Shown here: one piece after another, positions 8,429 to 16,729 of the stretch
Position numbering within the stretch: the stretch's first letter is position 1
Layout of the letters: each line of letters starts with the position of its first letter
Assembly: GCA_017545245.1 (NCBI GenBank)
Contig: JAFWPB010000025.1
Span: forward strand, 1 to 44,760
Direction: 5' to 3'
DNA: 44,760 bases
From: Clostridiales bacterium
GTDB taxonomy: Bacteria > Bacillota > Clostridia > Saccharofermentanales > Saccharofermentanaceae
Position numbers and translations under genes: made by a program
Notes under the pieces: generated by a model
Databases searched by the model: none
What the model saw: only the letters and a program-made list of their open reading frames with translations
What the model was told of the DNA's origin: nothing

Positions 8429-10303
8429 TCAGTTTTCACTTTCATGAAAATGTTTGTAGACCGCTTCCGCGTCTTTTGCCGAGATACGTTCCGCCTTTGC
8501 GAGTTCCTCAACACTGGCGCTCTGCATCGCTTTGATCGAACCGAAGTGCTTCATGAGGCTCTTGCGTTTGGCCTCGCCGATACCGGGGATCGTCTCGAGT
8601 TTATAAGTCAGGTTGCGCTTCTTGCTGAGTTTTCTCTGGTACGTGATCGCAAAGCGGTGCACTTCATTCTGCACAGCCGTGACAAGACGGAAAAGCGCCA
8701 TCGCTTCTTCATCATCTCTGGCCTCGGCTTCGAGATCCACATCCACACCATCACGGTTTACAAGACCATGCGTACGATGGCGCCTGTCTTTCACCATGCC
8801 TGCGAGCTGAACTTTATCCTGAAGACCAAGTTCTTCCAGAACCGAATAGACTGCGTTCACCTGACCGAGTCCGCCATCCGCCAGGATCAGATCCGGCATT
8901 TTCCCGAACTTCTGATCGTCCGCATGCGCAAATCTTCTAAGCAGCACTTCCCGCATGGAAGCATAATCGTCCTGTCCTTCCACCGTCTTGATCTTGAAAA
9001 GGCGGTACGACTGCTTGTCAGGACGGCCGTTCGTAAAGACCACCATGCCGCCGCAGCGGTCATCGTTTCCAAGGTTACTGATATCATACGATTCGATCCG
9101 CTCCGGAATGCCGCGAAGCCCCAGCTTCGAAACCAGACGTTCCAGCGCTGTATCGATACTTTCATTCGAATTGCCAACACGCAAAATACGACGGCGCAGC
9201 GCCTCTTTTGCATTCGCGGCCGCCATCTCCAGAAGCCGCATTCCATCGCCGCGCTGCGGCACATGAAGATTCACTTTGTGTCCTGCCATCTCGGACACGG
9301 CTTCTTCGATCGCATCGTGGTTTTCCAGTTCAACCGAAGTCAGGATCTCTTTCGGGATCTCCGCCGCTGTCGGATAATACTGCATCAGGAACGCTTCAAT
9401 CAAAGCATCTTCCGTCTCGCCTTCATCCTTCAGGAAATACGTCGATGAGCCGATGATACGTCCGCCACGAAGCTCGAGTTTTCTGAAACAGATCTCGCCT
9501 GCATCACGATAAAAACCGATCGCGTCACGATCCGACGCACGCGGAAAAGACACATTCTGCCCTGCCATCACGGCACGCAAAGCCGAAAGCCGGTCACGGA
9601 AGACCGCCGCTTTTTCATACTCCATATTCTCAGCGGCTTCATTCATCTGCGCCTCAAGATCACGAAGGATCCCATCGTATTTTCCCTCGAAGAAACGACA
9701 GATATTCTCCATGACCGCACGGTACTCCTCCACCGCCACATCACCCTGGCAAGGGCCCACGCAACGGCCGATGTGATAATTCAGACACGCACGCTCTTTT
9801 CCAATATCCCGCGGCAGTACTTTTCGACAAGTCTTGGTAGGAAAAATATCACGAAGCACCTGAAGCGCACGGAAAAGATCTCCGCTCAAAAAGGGCCCGT
9901 AATACTTTGCGCCGACCATGTTCTTGTCGGGGCGGAACACTTTCATGATGCGCGGATACTCCTCCTGCATCGTGATGCACACGTAAGGAAAGCCCTTGTC
10001 ATCACGAAGGAGGATGTTGTAATGCGGCTGGTACCGCTTGATGAGATTGCACTCGAGAAGGAGCGCCTCGAGCTCCGAACCCACGACCACGTATTCAAAA
10101 TCCGCGACATGCGAAATCATGGCCAGGACCTTCGCATTGCCTTGCGGGTTCTTGCCAAAATAACTGCGCAGACGATTTCGGAGATTCTTCGCTTTTCCTA
10201 CATAAATGACAGAATCCGAGGCGTCCTTCATCAGGTACACTCCCGGATCCGTAGGTACTATATCAAGTCTGGCGTCAAATGTCGGTGTGCCGTCTCCGAT
10301 CAT
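8429..10303 (-). CDS. uvrC: Excinuclease ABC subunit C
   Basis: This 624-residue nuclease makes the two incisions in nucleotide excision repair after UvrA/UvrB find a lesion. The GIY-YIG domain covers about residues 15-95 (PGVYLMKDASDSVIYVGKAK). A UVR domain for UvrB contact lies near 200-235, the RNase H-like domain is in the C-terminal half (SYDISNLG, then VFTNGRPDK and LADGGLGQV), and a helix-hairpin-helix (IPGIGEAKRKSLMKHFGS) ends the protein. Length and domains are normal. Its ATG overlaps the stop of the HPr-like gene (ATGA), so translation is coupled. Confidence 0.97.
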   Translation of the reverse strand: MIGDGTPTFDARLDIVPTDPGVYLMKDASDSVIYVGKAKNLRNRLRSYFGKNPQGNAKVLAMISHVADFEYVVVGSELEALLLECNLIKRYQPHYNILLRDDKGFPYVCITMQEEYPRIMKVFRPDKNMVGAKYYGPFLSGDLFRALQVLRDIFPTKTCRKVLPRDIGKERACLNYHIGRCVGPCQGDVAVEEYRAVMENICRFFEGKYDGILRDLEAQMNEAAENMEYEKAAVFRDRLSALRAVMAGQNVSFPRASDRDAIGFYRDAGEICFRKLELRGGRIIGSSTYFLKDEGETEDALIEAFLMQYYPTAAEIPKEILTSVELENHDAIEEAVSEMAGHKVNLHVPQRGDGMRLLEMAAANAKEALRRRILRVGNSNESIDTALERLVSKLGLRGIPERIESYDISNLGNDDRCGGMVVFTNGRPDKQSYRLFKIKTVEGQDDYASMREVLLRRFAHADDQKFGKMPDLILADGGLGQVNAVYSVLEELGLQDKVQLAGMVKDRRHRTHGLVNRDGVDVDLEAEARDDEEAMALFRLVTAVQNEVHRFAITYQRKLSKKRNLTYKLETIPGIGEAKRKSLMKHFGSIKAMQSASVEELAKAERISAKDAEAVYKHFHESEN

Positions 10304-10563
10304 TGGATCTTCGGATTATTGAGATATCCGACCAATGTCTCGATGGCTGCATCCTGATCTTCGCCGTCCGCCGTGATCTCGATCTCTGCATCATTCTCGA
10401 TGCCGAGGCTCATCACGCCAAGAAGGCTCTTCGCATTGGCTCTTCTACCGCTTCTGGTCAGATAGATGCTGCTCTTAAATGCAGAAGCCTTCTGAATAAG
10501 GATTGCTACTGCCTTCATCTGGAGCGCCTCGTCGCACTGAAAAGTAACTGTCTGAGAAACCAT
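10300..10563 (-). CDS. Crh-like HPr paralogue lacking the phosphorylatable histidine
   Basis: The 87-residue protein has the HPr fold pattern, ending with KSLLGVMSLGI and a GEDQDAAIETL helix. In HPr the active loop is GLHARPA. Here it reads ALQMKAVA, so the catalytic His15 is replaced by Gln and the Pro is lost. The Ser46 region (AKSLLGVMSLG) is intact, so HPr kinase could still phosphorylate it. In Bacillus the protein with Gln15 and Ser46 is Crh, a CcpA co-regulator that cannot take part in sugar uptake. A regulatory role is therefore more likely than a PTS transport role. The start has an AAGGAGG ribosome site. It shares a transcript with uvrC. Confidence 0.82.
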   Translation of the reverse strand: MVSQTVTFQCDEALQMKAVAILIQKASAFKSSIYLTRSGRRANAKSLLGVMSLGIENDAEIEITADGEDQDAAIETLVGYLNNPKIQ

Positions 10564-10634
10564 GTTTCATCCTCCTTGAGGTATTTCTATTTTCTGTCCG
10601 CAGCACCGCCTGACGATGCCACAAACTCTGCCAT

Positions 10635-10650
10635 TTACTTTTATAAGTAA
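10635..10650. promoter_or_regulatory. Palindrome just downstream of the crh-like promoter
   Basis: TTACTTTTATAAGTAA (10635-10650) has 6-bp arms TTACTT and AAGTAA. It lies 1 bp downstream of the -10 box, where a repressor would block transcription start. No known regulator is assigned. Confidence 0.4.
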
Positions 10651-10679
10651 AGTATATGGACAGTTAAGTTTAATGTCAA
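10651..10679 (-). promoter_or_regulatory. Promoter of crh-like-uvrC
   Basis: On the minus strand, TTGACA (10674-10679) and TATACT (10651-10656) are separated by 17 bp. This is a near-consensus sigma-A promoter about 90 bp upstream of the HPr-like start. Confidence 0.8.
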
Positions 10680-10759
10680 TGATTTGCCAGACACGCATTT
10701 TCAATTTCGTGTTTTTGCGTGAAATTCAAATCGTTTGCACGGCATTTCTTGTCATTCTG

Positions 10760-11209
10760 TCAAATAGATAAACTAAAGAGAATCGCGTCATCCTTCGGCT
10801 TCTCGTAGTAGTCTTTCCGACGGCCGACTTCGGTAAAACCCATCGCCCGGTAAAGGTGGATCGCCGCTTCATTTTCCGACCGCACCTCCAGGTGCAGGAC
10901 CGAGATCTTTTTTCTCATGCAAAAGCTCTTGATCTCGTCGATCAGTTCTCTTCCGATGCCTTGTCTTCTGTACTTCACGGCCACCGCCAAAATCGCGATT
11001 TCCGCTTCGTCGAGAACATATTGAAGCGCATAGTAGCCGACCAGTTCACCGCTCTCTTTTTCCTTCGCCGTAACCAGTGTCCGGATGCTCTCGTCGGACG
11101 CAAATGTCCACAGAGAATCGACGCTCCATGGGTCTGGAAAAGACACCTGCTCAATCGCCGCGATCTTCTCCAGATCTTCCTGCTGTGCGCGCTGAAAAAT
11201 CAACTCCAT
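10760..11209 (-). CDS. rimI: Ribosomal protein alanine N-acetyltransferase (RimI family)
   Basis: This is a 149-residue GNAT enzyme. The acetyl-CoA pyrophosphate loop RRQGIG lies at 81-86. The C-terminal pattern LHLEVRSENEAAIHLYRAMGF followed by RKDYYEKP is typical of RimI, which acetylates the N-terminus of ribosomal protein S18. The gene follows tsaE-tsaB, the usual neighbours of rimI in Firmicutes. It starts 35 bp after the tsaB stop. Confidence 0.93.
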   Translation of the reverse strand: MELIFQRAQQEDLEKIAAIEQVSFPDPWSVDSLWTFASDESIRTLVTAKEKESGELVGYYALQYVLDEAEIAILAVAVKYRRQGIGRELIDEIKSFCMRKKISVLHLEVRSENEAAIHLYRAMGFTEVGRRKDYYEKPKDDAILFSLSI

Positions 11210-11244
11210 GTTTTTACCCTAGCTTTCTCATCCCCAAAAGCCGC

Positions 11245-12102
11245 TTACTTCTCATCGTCCTGTGTGCTGTAGTAGCGGATCGGTACCTGCTCCACTTCTT
11301 TTCCCTGCTCGGCCGCCATTCTCTCCGCCTGCGTCTTCGCGCGGTACACCGGCATCAACGCTTCCGCAGTGAAAAGCTCTGCCCACGAGCCCGAAGCCTT
11401 TTCTCCCGTGGCTTCGTCCGTGCCCGCAGCTGCTGTTTTTTCTCCCGCAGCGTTCTTCACATCCAGAAGGATCTTCTCCGCAATCGCCGCTACAAACTCC
11501 GAGTGGATCTCCTCAAATCCCTCCCGGATCTCGAAGCCTTCCAGCGCCGGCGCGCCTTCTGCTGCATCGTTTTCTGTAGCGCCCGCCGTGCTTACCACTT
11601 TCGTTCCGTTTCCAATTAGTATGATCTTCGTTCCCGGAAGATTCGCATCACGCCACGCGGCGCAGCGGGAAAGGATCTCATCGATATCCTCTGCCATCTC
11701 CGGCACGACCTCTTCTTCCTGATAAAAGCCGCCTGCCCACGCACGGTGATTTCTACAATCGATCATCGGAACGACCAGTGCTTTTTCCGCACGCAAAGGA
11801 AACGCCATCGCACGGAGAGACGACACCGGGACCGCAGGTTTTTCCGCCGCCATCGCCATCGTTTTCACGGCGCTGACTCCGATACGGATACCCGTAAAAG
11901 ACCCCGGCCCGACAGTGCATGCGAGCGCGTCCAGGTCGTCATATTTCATGTTGTTTTCTGCCATCAGATCATGCACCAGCGGCATGAAAGTCTGGGAATG
12001 CGTGAGGCCGTTGTTAATGAACTTTTCGTCCAGTAATCCTCCATCGGTCCAGAGTGCAGACGAGCACGCCCGGTTCGATGTATCACACGCCAATATCTTC
12101 AA
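11245..12102 (-). CDS. tsaB: tRNA threonylcarbamoyladenosine biosynthesis protein TsaB
   Basis: I place the start at the TTG at 12102 (MKILACDTSNRACS). AAGGAGG stands 8 bp before it, and the family begins at exactly this point. The product has 285 residues. Visible motifs are the ASKHA phosphate loop near the N-terminus, LTHSQTFMPLVHDL, and GPGSFTGIRIGVSAVK. TsaB partners TsaD and TsaE in placing threonylcarbamoyl on A37 of ANN-decoding tRNAs. The C-terminal part (about residues 185-255) is longer than usual and rich in Ala, Glu and Gly. The gene overlaps the end of tsaE by 20 bp. Confidence 0.92.
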   Translation of the reverse strand: MKILACDTSNRACSSALWTDGGLLDEKFINNGLTHSQTFMPLVHDLMAENNMKYDDLDALACTVGPGSFTGIRIGVSAVKTMAMAAEKPAVPVSSLRAMAFPLRAEKALVVPMIDCRNHRAWAGGFYQEEEVVPEMAEDIDEILSRCAAWRDANLPGTKIILIGNGTKVVSTAGATENDAAEGAPALEGFEIREGFEEIHSEFVAAIAEKILLDVKNAAGEKTAAAGTDEATGEKASGSWAELFTAEALMPVYRAKTQAERMAAEQGKEVEQVPIRYYSTQDDEK

Positions 12103-12589
12103 AACGCATCCCTCCTTTTTCCATTTCTTCACGCACGGTCTTCATGCGCGCAAGATCTCTTTCCGCGATAGAAAAAGTGATCTCGCGCTCGTCACCGTTA
12201 CCTGCGATCTCCATGCGGATCCGGTCCGAAGGAAGTGCATCCTCGATGACCTTTCCCCACTCGATCACGCACACGCCGCCACGCGAAAAATACTCGTCCA
12301 GGCCGGCATCATAAAAATCATCGCTGTTTCCAAGCCGGTAGGTGTCGAAGTGAAAGAGCTTCGGCACGCCGTCTTTATCACTGTATTCATTTACGATCGT
12401 AAAAGTCGGACTGGTCACGCGGCTCCGTAGTCCCATCCCGCGCGAAAAGCCACGCGTGAACGCCGTCTTGCCGGCTCCCAGATCACCATCCAAAGTCAGG
12501 ATATCGCCCGAAACCGAAACACGCCCCATCGCTTCACCGAGCGCTTCGGTCATCTCCACAGATGTGCTGACTGCTTTCCAAACTACCAT
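12083..12589 (-). CDS. tsaE: tRNA threonylcarbamoyladenosine biosynthesis ATPase TsaE
   Basis: The 168-residue protein has the P-loop GDLGAGKT, then SPTFTIVNEY, HFDTYRL and IEWGKVIEDALP, all diagnostic for TsaE. It supplies ATPase activity to the TsaB-TsaD complex that makes t6A in tRNA. The ATG at 12589 has an AGGTG ribosome site at good distance; a GTG at 12598 is an alternative. It starts 12 bp after the amidohydrolase stop and overlaps tsaB, forming tsaE-tsaB-rimI. Confidence 0.93.
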   Translation of the reverse strand: MVVWKAVSTSVEMTEALGEAMGRVSVSGDILTLDGDLGAGKTAFTRGFSRGMGLRSRVTSPTFTIVNEYSDKDGVPKLFHFDTYRLGNSDDFYDAGLDEYFSRGGVCVIEWGKVIEDALPSDRIRMEIAGNGDEREITFSIAERDLARMKTVREEMEKGGMRFEDIGV

Positions 12590-12601
12590 CTTCCACACCT
12601 G

Positions 12602-13894
12602 TTACTTTCTGTTATCTACCACGATACGCCCGTCGCCGATGACCAGCACCACATCGCTTTCCAGAGACAACGCATCCCCGGTAAGCAGAACGAGGTCCGG
12701 TGCTTTTCCCACGGAAAGCGTACCATAACGGGAGTCCACGCCCAGGATCTTCGCCGCCGTCACCGTGATCGACGCAAGTGCTTTTTCACGGGACATACCG
12801 CCCTTCTTCGCCAGCGCACAAGAAAGCGGCAGATACTGCTCCGGCACGCACGGATGATCCGTCATGATCGCAACCGGAAGGCCTTCCTTCTCAAGCACAC
12901 CCGCGGTCGTCAGACTCAGGTTCGAGAGCTCCGGTTTGCTTCGGTCTCCAATGATCGGACCGATGATCACACCAAGAAGTTTGCCACCCGCAGGACGCTT
13001 CTCATCCGTCAGGATGCCACGGCCACGGTTCGGCTGTTTTCCTGCTTCGTATTCCTCTTTCAAAAGGTCTGCGATAAGGTGTCCTTCGGTGCAATGGTCG
13101 AGGGTGTAGCAAAGGCGGAACTCATTGGCGATCCGCACTGCGGTTAGGATATCGTCCTGGCGGTGCGCATGCACTTTCAGCGGCTTCTCACCACGGATGA
13201 CCGGGATCATGGCCTCGAGTTCCATGTCCTTTTCGAACACGTCCGGACGCTCCGGCTTCTCATCCGTATCCTTCTTGTCCGCATCGTTATATTCTTTCCA
13301 TTTCTCTTCGGACTGTTTCTTCTTCTCGTAGTATTCGATCGCTTCGATGAGCACACCACGCAGAAGTGCCGCACTGCCCATACGCGTCTGCGGCGCTTTG
13401 TTCTCCTTGCCGTAGCACATCTTCGGGTTCTCGCCCAGCGCCGCTTTCATCGCGATAAAAAGATCGACGATCGCGCGGTCTAATGCGCGGGAGTAAGTCT
13501 TAACTAACGCAAACTGCCCGCCGACGACATTCGCACTTCCCGGGCCTGCAGCCACCAGTGTCACGCCGGCACGTCTGGCTTCATCGAAACACACATCCGC
13601 ATAGTGGATGCCATCGATGGCACGGAGGTCCGGAGAGATCGGAGAAACGATCTCGTTTCCGTCACTGCCTTCATCGTTCAGGCTGTCATCAAAAAGGCCC
13701 AGATGCGAGTGCGCATCGATAAATCCCGGATACAGTTCCCCGCCATTCGCGTCGATCGATTGATGGGACGTATGGCTCTTCCATCCGTCACCTCTTCCGA
13801 CTTCGATTATCTTCTCTTCGTCGAACACGCAGTATCCGTTCGGGATCGGCGCGTCGGCATCCATCGTATATATTTTCGCGTTGTAGATGATCAT
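12602..13894 (-). CDS. Amidohydrolase of the imidazolonepropionase-like group
   Basis: The 430-residue product (start ATG at 13894, MIIYNAKIYTM) belongs to the metal-dependent amidohydrolases. It shows the beta-sandwich start, the metal motif GFIDAHSHLG, then KVHAHRQDD, LDHCTEGH and MTDHPC, and the C-terminal GTLSVGKAPDLVLLTGD that closes the sandwich. These give the His/Asp metal site. The substrate cannot be named; relatives act on cyclic amides and peptides. A Lys/Glu-rich insertion sits at about residues 195-225. It leads the tsaE-tsaB-rimI genes with a short spacing but has no known link to t6A. An exact AAAAGCACTT copy is inside it (12776-12785). Confidence 0.82.
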   Translation of the reverse strand: MIIYNAKIYTMDADAPIPNGYCVFDEEKIIEVGRGDGWKSHTSHQSIDANGGELYPGFIDAHSHLGLFDDSLNDEGSDGNEIVSPISPDLRAIDGIHYADVCFDEARRAGVTLVAAGPGSANVVGGQFALVKTYSRALDRAIVDLFIAMKAALGENPKMCYGKENKAPQTRMGSAALLRGVLIEAIEYYEKKKQSEEKWKEYNDADKKDTDEKPERPDVFEKDMELEAMIPVIRGEKPLKVHAHRQDDILTAVRIANEFRLCYTLDHCTEGHLIADLLKEEYEAGKQPNRGRGILTDEKRPAGGKLLGVIIGPIIGDRSKPELSNLSLTTAGVLEKEGLPVAIMTDHPCVPEQYLPLSCALAKKGGMSREKALASITVTAAKILGVDSRYGTLSVGKAPDLVLLTGDALSLESDVVLVIGDGRIVVDNRK

Positions 13895-14281
13895 GGTTCT
13901 TGATTCTTCCTCATCGTTCGGATTTGCTTCTCTTATTGTGCCACAAAAGCCCGCAAAAAAACAATGAGGCGATCTTGCGACCACCTCACCGCTTTTCAGT
14001 TTCCTCTCTTTTCGGGAACGCATTCTCCGACCGATCCCGAACTTCCTTTCTTATCAGCACGACCAGCACCTTTGTGCTGGATCGCAAAAAACTTTGGAAG
14101 TGTTGTTATCTTTTTTCTCTCTTACACTACTCACTATAACAGAACAGGACCTGTGCTAAATGACATATACGTCACCTGCCGGGGAATTTCCGACTATTTC
14201 CCGCCGCCTGGCCGGCCCTCTTTTCTTCGGACGCGCTCACCGCGGTGCCCACCACTTTTACGGCTGACACTCTATTCGAAC
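13895..14281. other. Intergenic region, 387 bp, no gene seen
   Basis: This stretch should carry the terminator of the 14282 gene and the promoter of the amidohydrolase operon. I see a perfect 7-bp hairpin CCAGCAC/GTGCTGG at 14063-14080 without a T-run, an imperfect palindrome TGACATATACGTCA at 14161-14174, and a possible -10 TATAGT (minus strand, around 14134-14140) without a convincing -35. Open frames here have no recognisable protein features. Confidence 0.5.
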
Positions 14282-15355
14282 TTAGTCTTCTTCCTTCGGC
14301 ACGTAGATCTTCTGCCCCTGCTCGCCATAGACACACACTTCGTTTCCAAGGCAATAACTAAACCCGACGCTCTGCTCGTACTTTCCAACTTTTTTCGAAG
14401 CCGTCCAGCCACACTCCAGTTCGGATTCGAGCCACATATCAAAAGAAGCGCTTGCCGCCATCTGGAAAGTCTCGTCAAAATCGATGCTTCCTTCCCCGTC
14501 ATGGATCGGGATCGGGATCGACTTCACGACCACGCCGTTGACCCGGAAGGTCAGCTTGACACCCTTCGTGTTTTCCTTTGGCAGCCATTCTTTGATGGCC
14601 ACACCCTGCGTACCATGCACGCGGAACTTTCCGTCCTTCGACCATTCAGATTCGTAACCGCTGCACCAGTCGTCACCGGTATTCAGGATCATATTTCCCA
14701 ACTTACCAGAGAACGTATTTTCCAGCGTCTCCCCCTTGATGTCGTCACCATTTACAACGACCAGACTGCAAGGCTCGCAATCCTCAAAAAGCGGCGCTTT
14801 CAGTGTGCCGACAAACTTCCCGTTCTTGTTCTCCAGTTCGCAACTGCTTGATCCATAACTAATCGTTGCTCTCGTCTGCACCGTGTATTCTTTTAACTGC
14901 ACCGTAAAAAGCACTTCCACTGTTTTTTCCTGCGTGTCGATTTTACCGAACGAGAAGTCATACTCTTCCGCCAGTTTATCCTGCTCATCCAGTTTGTTCT
15001 CCAGCGCCTGGATCTGGGACGAGAGGTACTGCTGGTTCTGCACGAGCGCCTGCTCCATATTCTCCATCTGTGTTCGAAGTGCAGCATTTTCAACCATCGT
15101 ATTGATCGTAAAGATTGCAAGAAGCACTGCAACGACCCACGCCAGCACTGTCCTTGGTTCCGCCACACGCGTATGGACATCGCGTTCTTTTCCCTCGACC
15201 ACACGGTCAAGATGCTTCTGATACGCGCGGATCGAGAAGATCACGACCAGCAGGATGATTGCAAAAAGGATAATGAGAAAGACAATAAACGGCATCGAAA
15301 AGAGCGGCGTCTCCTCTCCCATATCTATACTCAATCCACCTAAATCTTGCGGCAT
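14282..15355 (-). CDS. Membrane protein with coiled coil and extracytoplasmic domain, unknown function
   Basis: The 357-residue protein has a membrane helix at about 20-43, a basic cytoplasmic stretch and a second helix at about 68-88. A coiled coil (about 90-128, rich in Gln, Glu and Leu) follows, and then about 230 residues that look like beta-sandwich repeats with several Cys and Trp. I recognise no family. It begins 27 bp after a LytTR regulator gene, in the place where such regulators often have a membrane partner, so it could be an envelope sensor or a target of that regulator. An exact AAAAGCACTT copy lies within it (14907-14916). Confidence 0.7.
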   Translation of the reverse strand: MPQDLGGLSIDMGEETPLFSMPFIVFLIILFAIILLVVIFSIRAYQKHLDRVVEGKERDVHTRVAEPRTVLAWVVAVLLAIFTINTMVENAALRTQMENMEQALVQNQQYLSSQIQALENKLDEQDKLAEEYDFSFGKIDTQEKTVEVLFTVQLKEYTVQTRATISYGSSSCELENKNGKFVGTLKAPLFEDCEPCSLVVVNGDDIKGETLENTFSGKLGNMILNTGDDWCSGYESEWSKDGKFRVHGTQGVAIKEWLPKENTKGVKLTFRVNGVVVKSIPIPIHDGEGSIDFDETFQMAASASFDMWLESELECGWTASKKVGKYEQSVGFSYCLGNEVCVYGEQGQKIYVPKEED

Positions 15356-15382
15356 AACAACCTCCTATCAAATGTTCTCCGG

Positions 15383-15832
15383 TCAGATCCCGAAGAACTC
15401 CTTGAACGAATAATAATAACTTCGCGTCACATCCACCTGCGTCCCGTCTTCCATCGTCAGGATGAACTTCATCGACAACGTCGGCCGGATCCGAGTGACA
15501 TGCTTTCGTGAGATGATCACGGAGTTACTGACCCGGAAAAACTGTTTCTTATCCAGCATTTCGTCCAGCTGGTACAGGCGGTCCTTCGCATAGTAAAGGC
15601 CCTCCGTGGTGTGCACTTCCACTTCATGCCCAAAGCTCTCGATGTAGATGATCTTCTCCACAGCGATCCGCATCTTCTGTCCCGCCGGATCCTTCGCCTC
15701 GATCCAGGCACTCCTGCCCTCGGCCTCCGTGAGCACAAATTCACCATTGTCATCGACCTCAAAACCCGCCTTCACAAGCTTGTCTTTGACCTCGTCAAAC
15801 TTATCCTCACTGATGTTCAATCGGATCTTCAA
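15383..15832 (-). CDS. LytTR-domain DNA-binding regulator
   Basis: The 149-residue protein has a short N-terminal part (1-45) and then a LytTR domain: KIIYIESFGHEVEVHTTEGL, LDEMLDKKQFFRVSNSVIIS, and a C-terminal VTRSYYYSFKEFFGI. There is no receiver domain, so it is not a standard response regulator. Stand-alone LytTR proteins often regulate themselves and a neighbouring membrane protein. The start is TTG (15830-15832) preceded by AGAGGAG at 9 bp. The gene precedes the 357-residue membrane protein and both probably share a transcript. Confidence 0.88.
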   Translation of the reverse strand: MKIRLNISEDKFDEVKDKLVKAGFEVDDNGEFVLTEAEGRSAWIEAKDPAGQKMRIAVEKIIYIESFGHEVEVHTTEGLYYAKDRLYQLDEMLDKKQFFRVSNSVIISRKHVTRIRPTLSMKFILTMEDGTQVDVTRSYYYSFKEFFGI

Positions 15833-15865
15833 AATCAGTTGCTCCTCTCACTTTATCCAGTTTCT

Positions 15866-15893
15866 ATTCTATCGGTTTATGCCCCTGTTTCAA
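15866..15893 (-). promoter_or_regulatory. Probable promoter of the LytTR gene
   Basis: On the minus strand, TTGAAA (15888-15893) and TAGAAT (15866-15871) are spaced by 16 bp, about 33 bp upstream of the TTG start. Confidence 0.55.
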
Positions 15894-16092
15894 TCCTTTC
15901 TGCACAGAATGCACTTTTCCCCACCATAACTTTCACTCCGCCAAAAGCACTTTCCCCCTTCCGCTCTCTTCTCCCTTTTTGTTCTCCTTCCACTCTTCCC
16001 CTTGCCCTCTTCTCCTCTTGCGCATTTTCATTTTCCCCTTTCGCAGAGGCGCCGCCTCTTTTTCAGGCTCGCTCTCAGGCAACTATACCAGC
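15894..16092. other. Pyrimidine-rich intergenic tract
   Basis: The plus strand here is a long run of mostly C and T, with an exact AAAAGCACTT at 15943-15952 followed by a C-run. No gene is supported. The tract leads into the 61-bp tandem repeats. Confidence 0.6.
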
Positions 16093-16384
16093 GTCTGAAT
16101 CTTCGTCTGAATTTGAAGGAAATCAGACGCACTTTCAGACAAATGAAGCAAATGTCTGAAACTTCGTCTGAATTTGAAAGAAATCAGACACATTTTCAGA
16201 CAAATGAAGCAAATGTCTGAATCCTCGTCTGAATTTGAAGGAAATCAGACGCACTTTCAGACAAATGAAGCAAATGTCTGAATCCTTGTCTGAATTTGAA
16301 AGAAATCAGACGCACTTTCAGACAAATGAAGCAAATGTCTGAATCCTCGTCTGAATTTGAAGGAAATCAGACGCATATTCAGAC
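16093..16384. repeat. Five tandem 61-bp repeats of nested GTCTGA/TCAGAC words
   Basis: Units start at 16093, 16154, 16215, 16276 and 16337, an exact 61-bp period. The fifth ends after 48 bp. In every unit an outer GTCTGA and TCAGAC span 48 bp and enclose an inner GTCTGA and TCAGAC pair spanning 24 bp. A 13-bp linker (AAATGAAGCAAAT) joins units. Units differ at only a few positions. 61 is not a multiple of three and the unit has no coding look. Confidence 0.95.
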
Positions 16385-16403
16385 GTAGTGCAAGCCCTTG
16401 TAA

Positions 16404-16522
16404 AAAAGTCTGATAGTTGGTCAGATAGAAGGGGCAGATTAGACCAGATGTCAGACTTTTCATCCAAAAGTCTGATAGTTGGTCAGATAGAGGGGGTAAA
16501 TCAGACCAGATGTCAGACTTTT
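16404..16522. repeat. Two-copy 62-bp repeat with AAAAGTCTGA/TCAGACTTTT arms
   Basis: Two copies begin at 16404 and 16466. Each has 10-bp outer arms AAAAGTCTGA and TCAGACTTTT. The GTCTGA-to-TCAGAC span is 49 bp (16408-16456 and 16470-16518), with an inner pair TGGTC/GACCA. The span matches the 48 bp of the adjacent tandem array although the interior differs. Confidence 0.85.
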
Positions 16523-16644
16523 CACCGCGCCTGTCATAACTTGCACTTCTCCAAAAGCACTCTCCCCCGCAACTTCATCCGCAAAGCAGGAAAACCTCCC
16601 CACGCAGCCTCATCCCGCGCGCCCCCACGCAGCCGCACGCGCAC
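16523..16644. other. C-rich intergenic segment with a motif copy
   Basis: It holds AAAAGCACTC at 16553-16562 followed by a C-run and GCAACTTC. The same string recurs at about 5010 inside the metallophosphoesterase gene. No gene is seen. Confidence 0.5.
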
Positions 16645-16680
16645 CAAAAAAGAAGACTGCCCCAAAAGGAACAGTCTTCC
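16645..16680 (-). terminator. Intrinsic terminator of rplM-rpsI
   Basis: On the minus strand GAAGACTG pairs with CAGTCTTC (16652-16659 with 16672-16679) around a 12-nt loop and is followed by six T. It lies about 50 bp after the rpsI stop. Confidence 0.9.
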
Positions 16681-16729
16681 TGAAAATCTTGTATCTGTCA
16701 GAGATACGCCAGTCGAAGTAACCCTTCGA

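Noticed and set aside
15611..16220. Open frames through the pyrimidine tract and 61-bp repeats as genes
   Set aside because: They exist only because the repeat lacks stops in that frame. There is no ribosome site, the unit is not a multiple of three, and the protein has no features.
16093..16384. CRISPR array
   Set aside because: The whole 61-bp unit repeats, so there are no unique spacers, and no cas genes are near. It is a tandem repeat.
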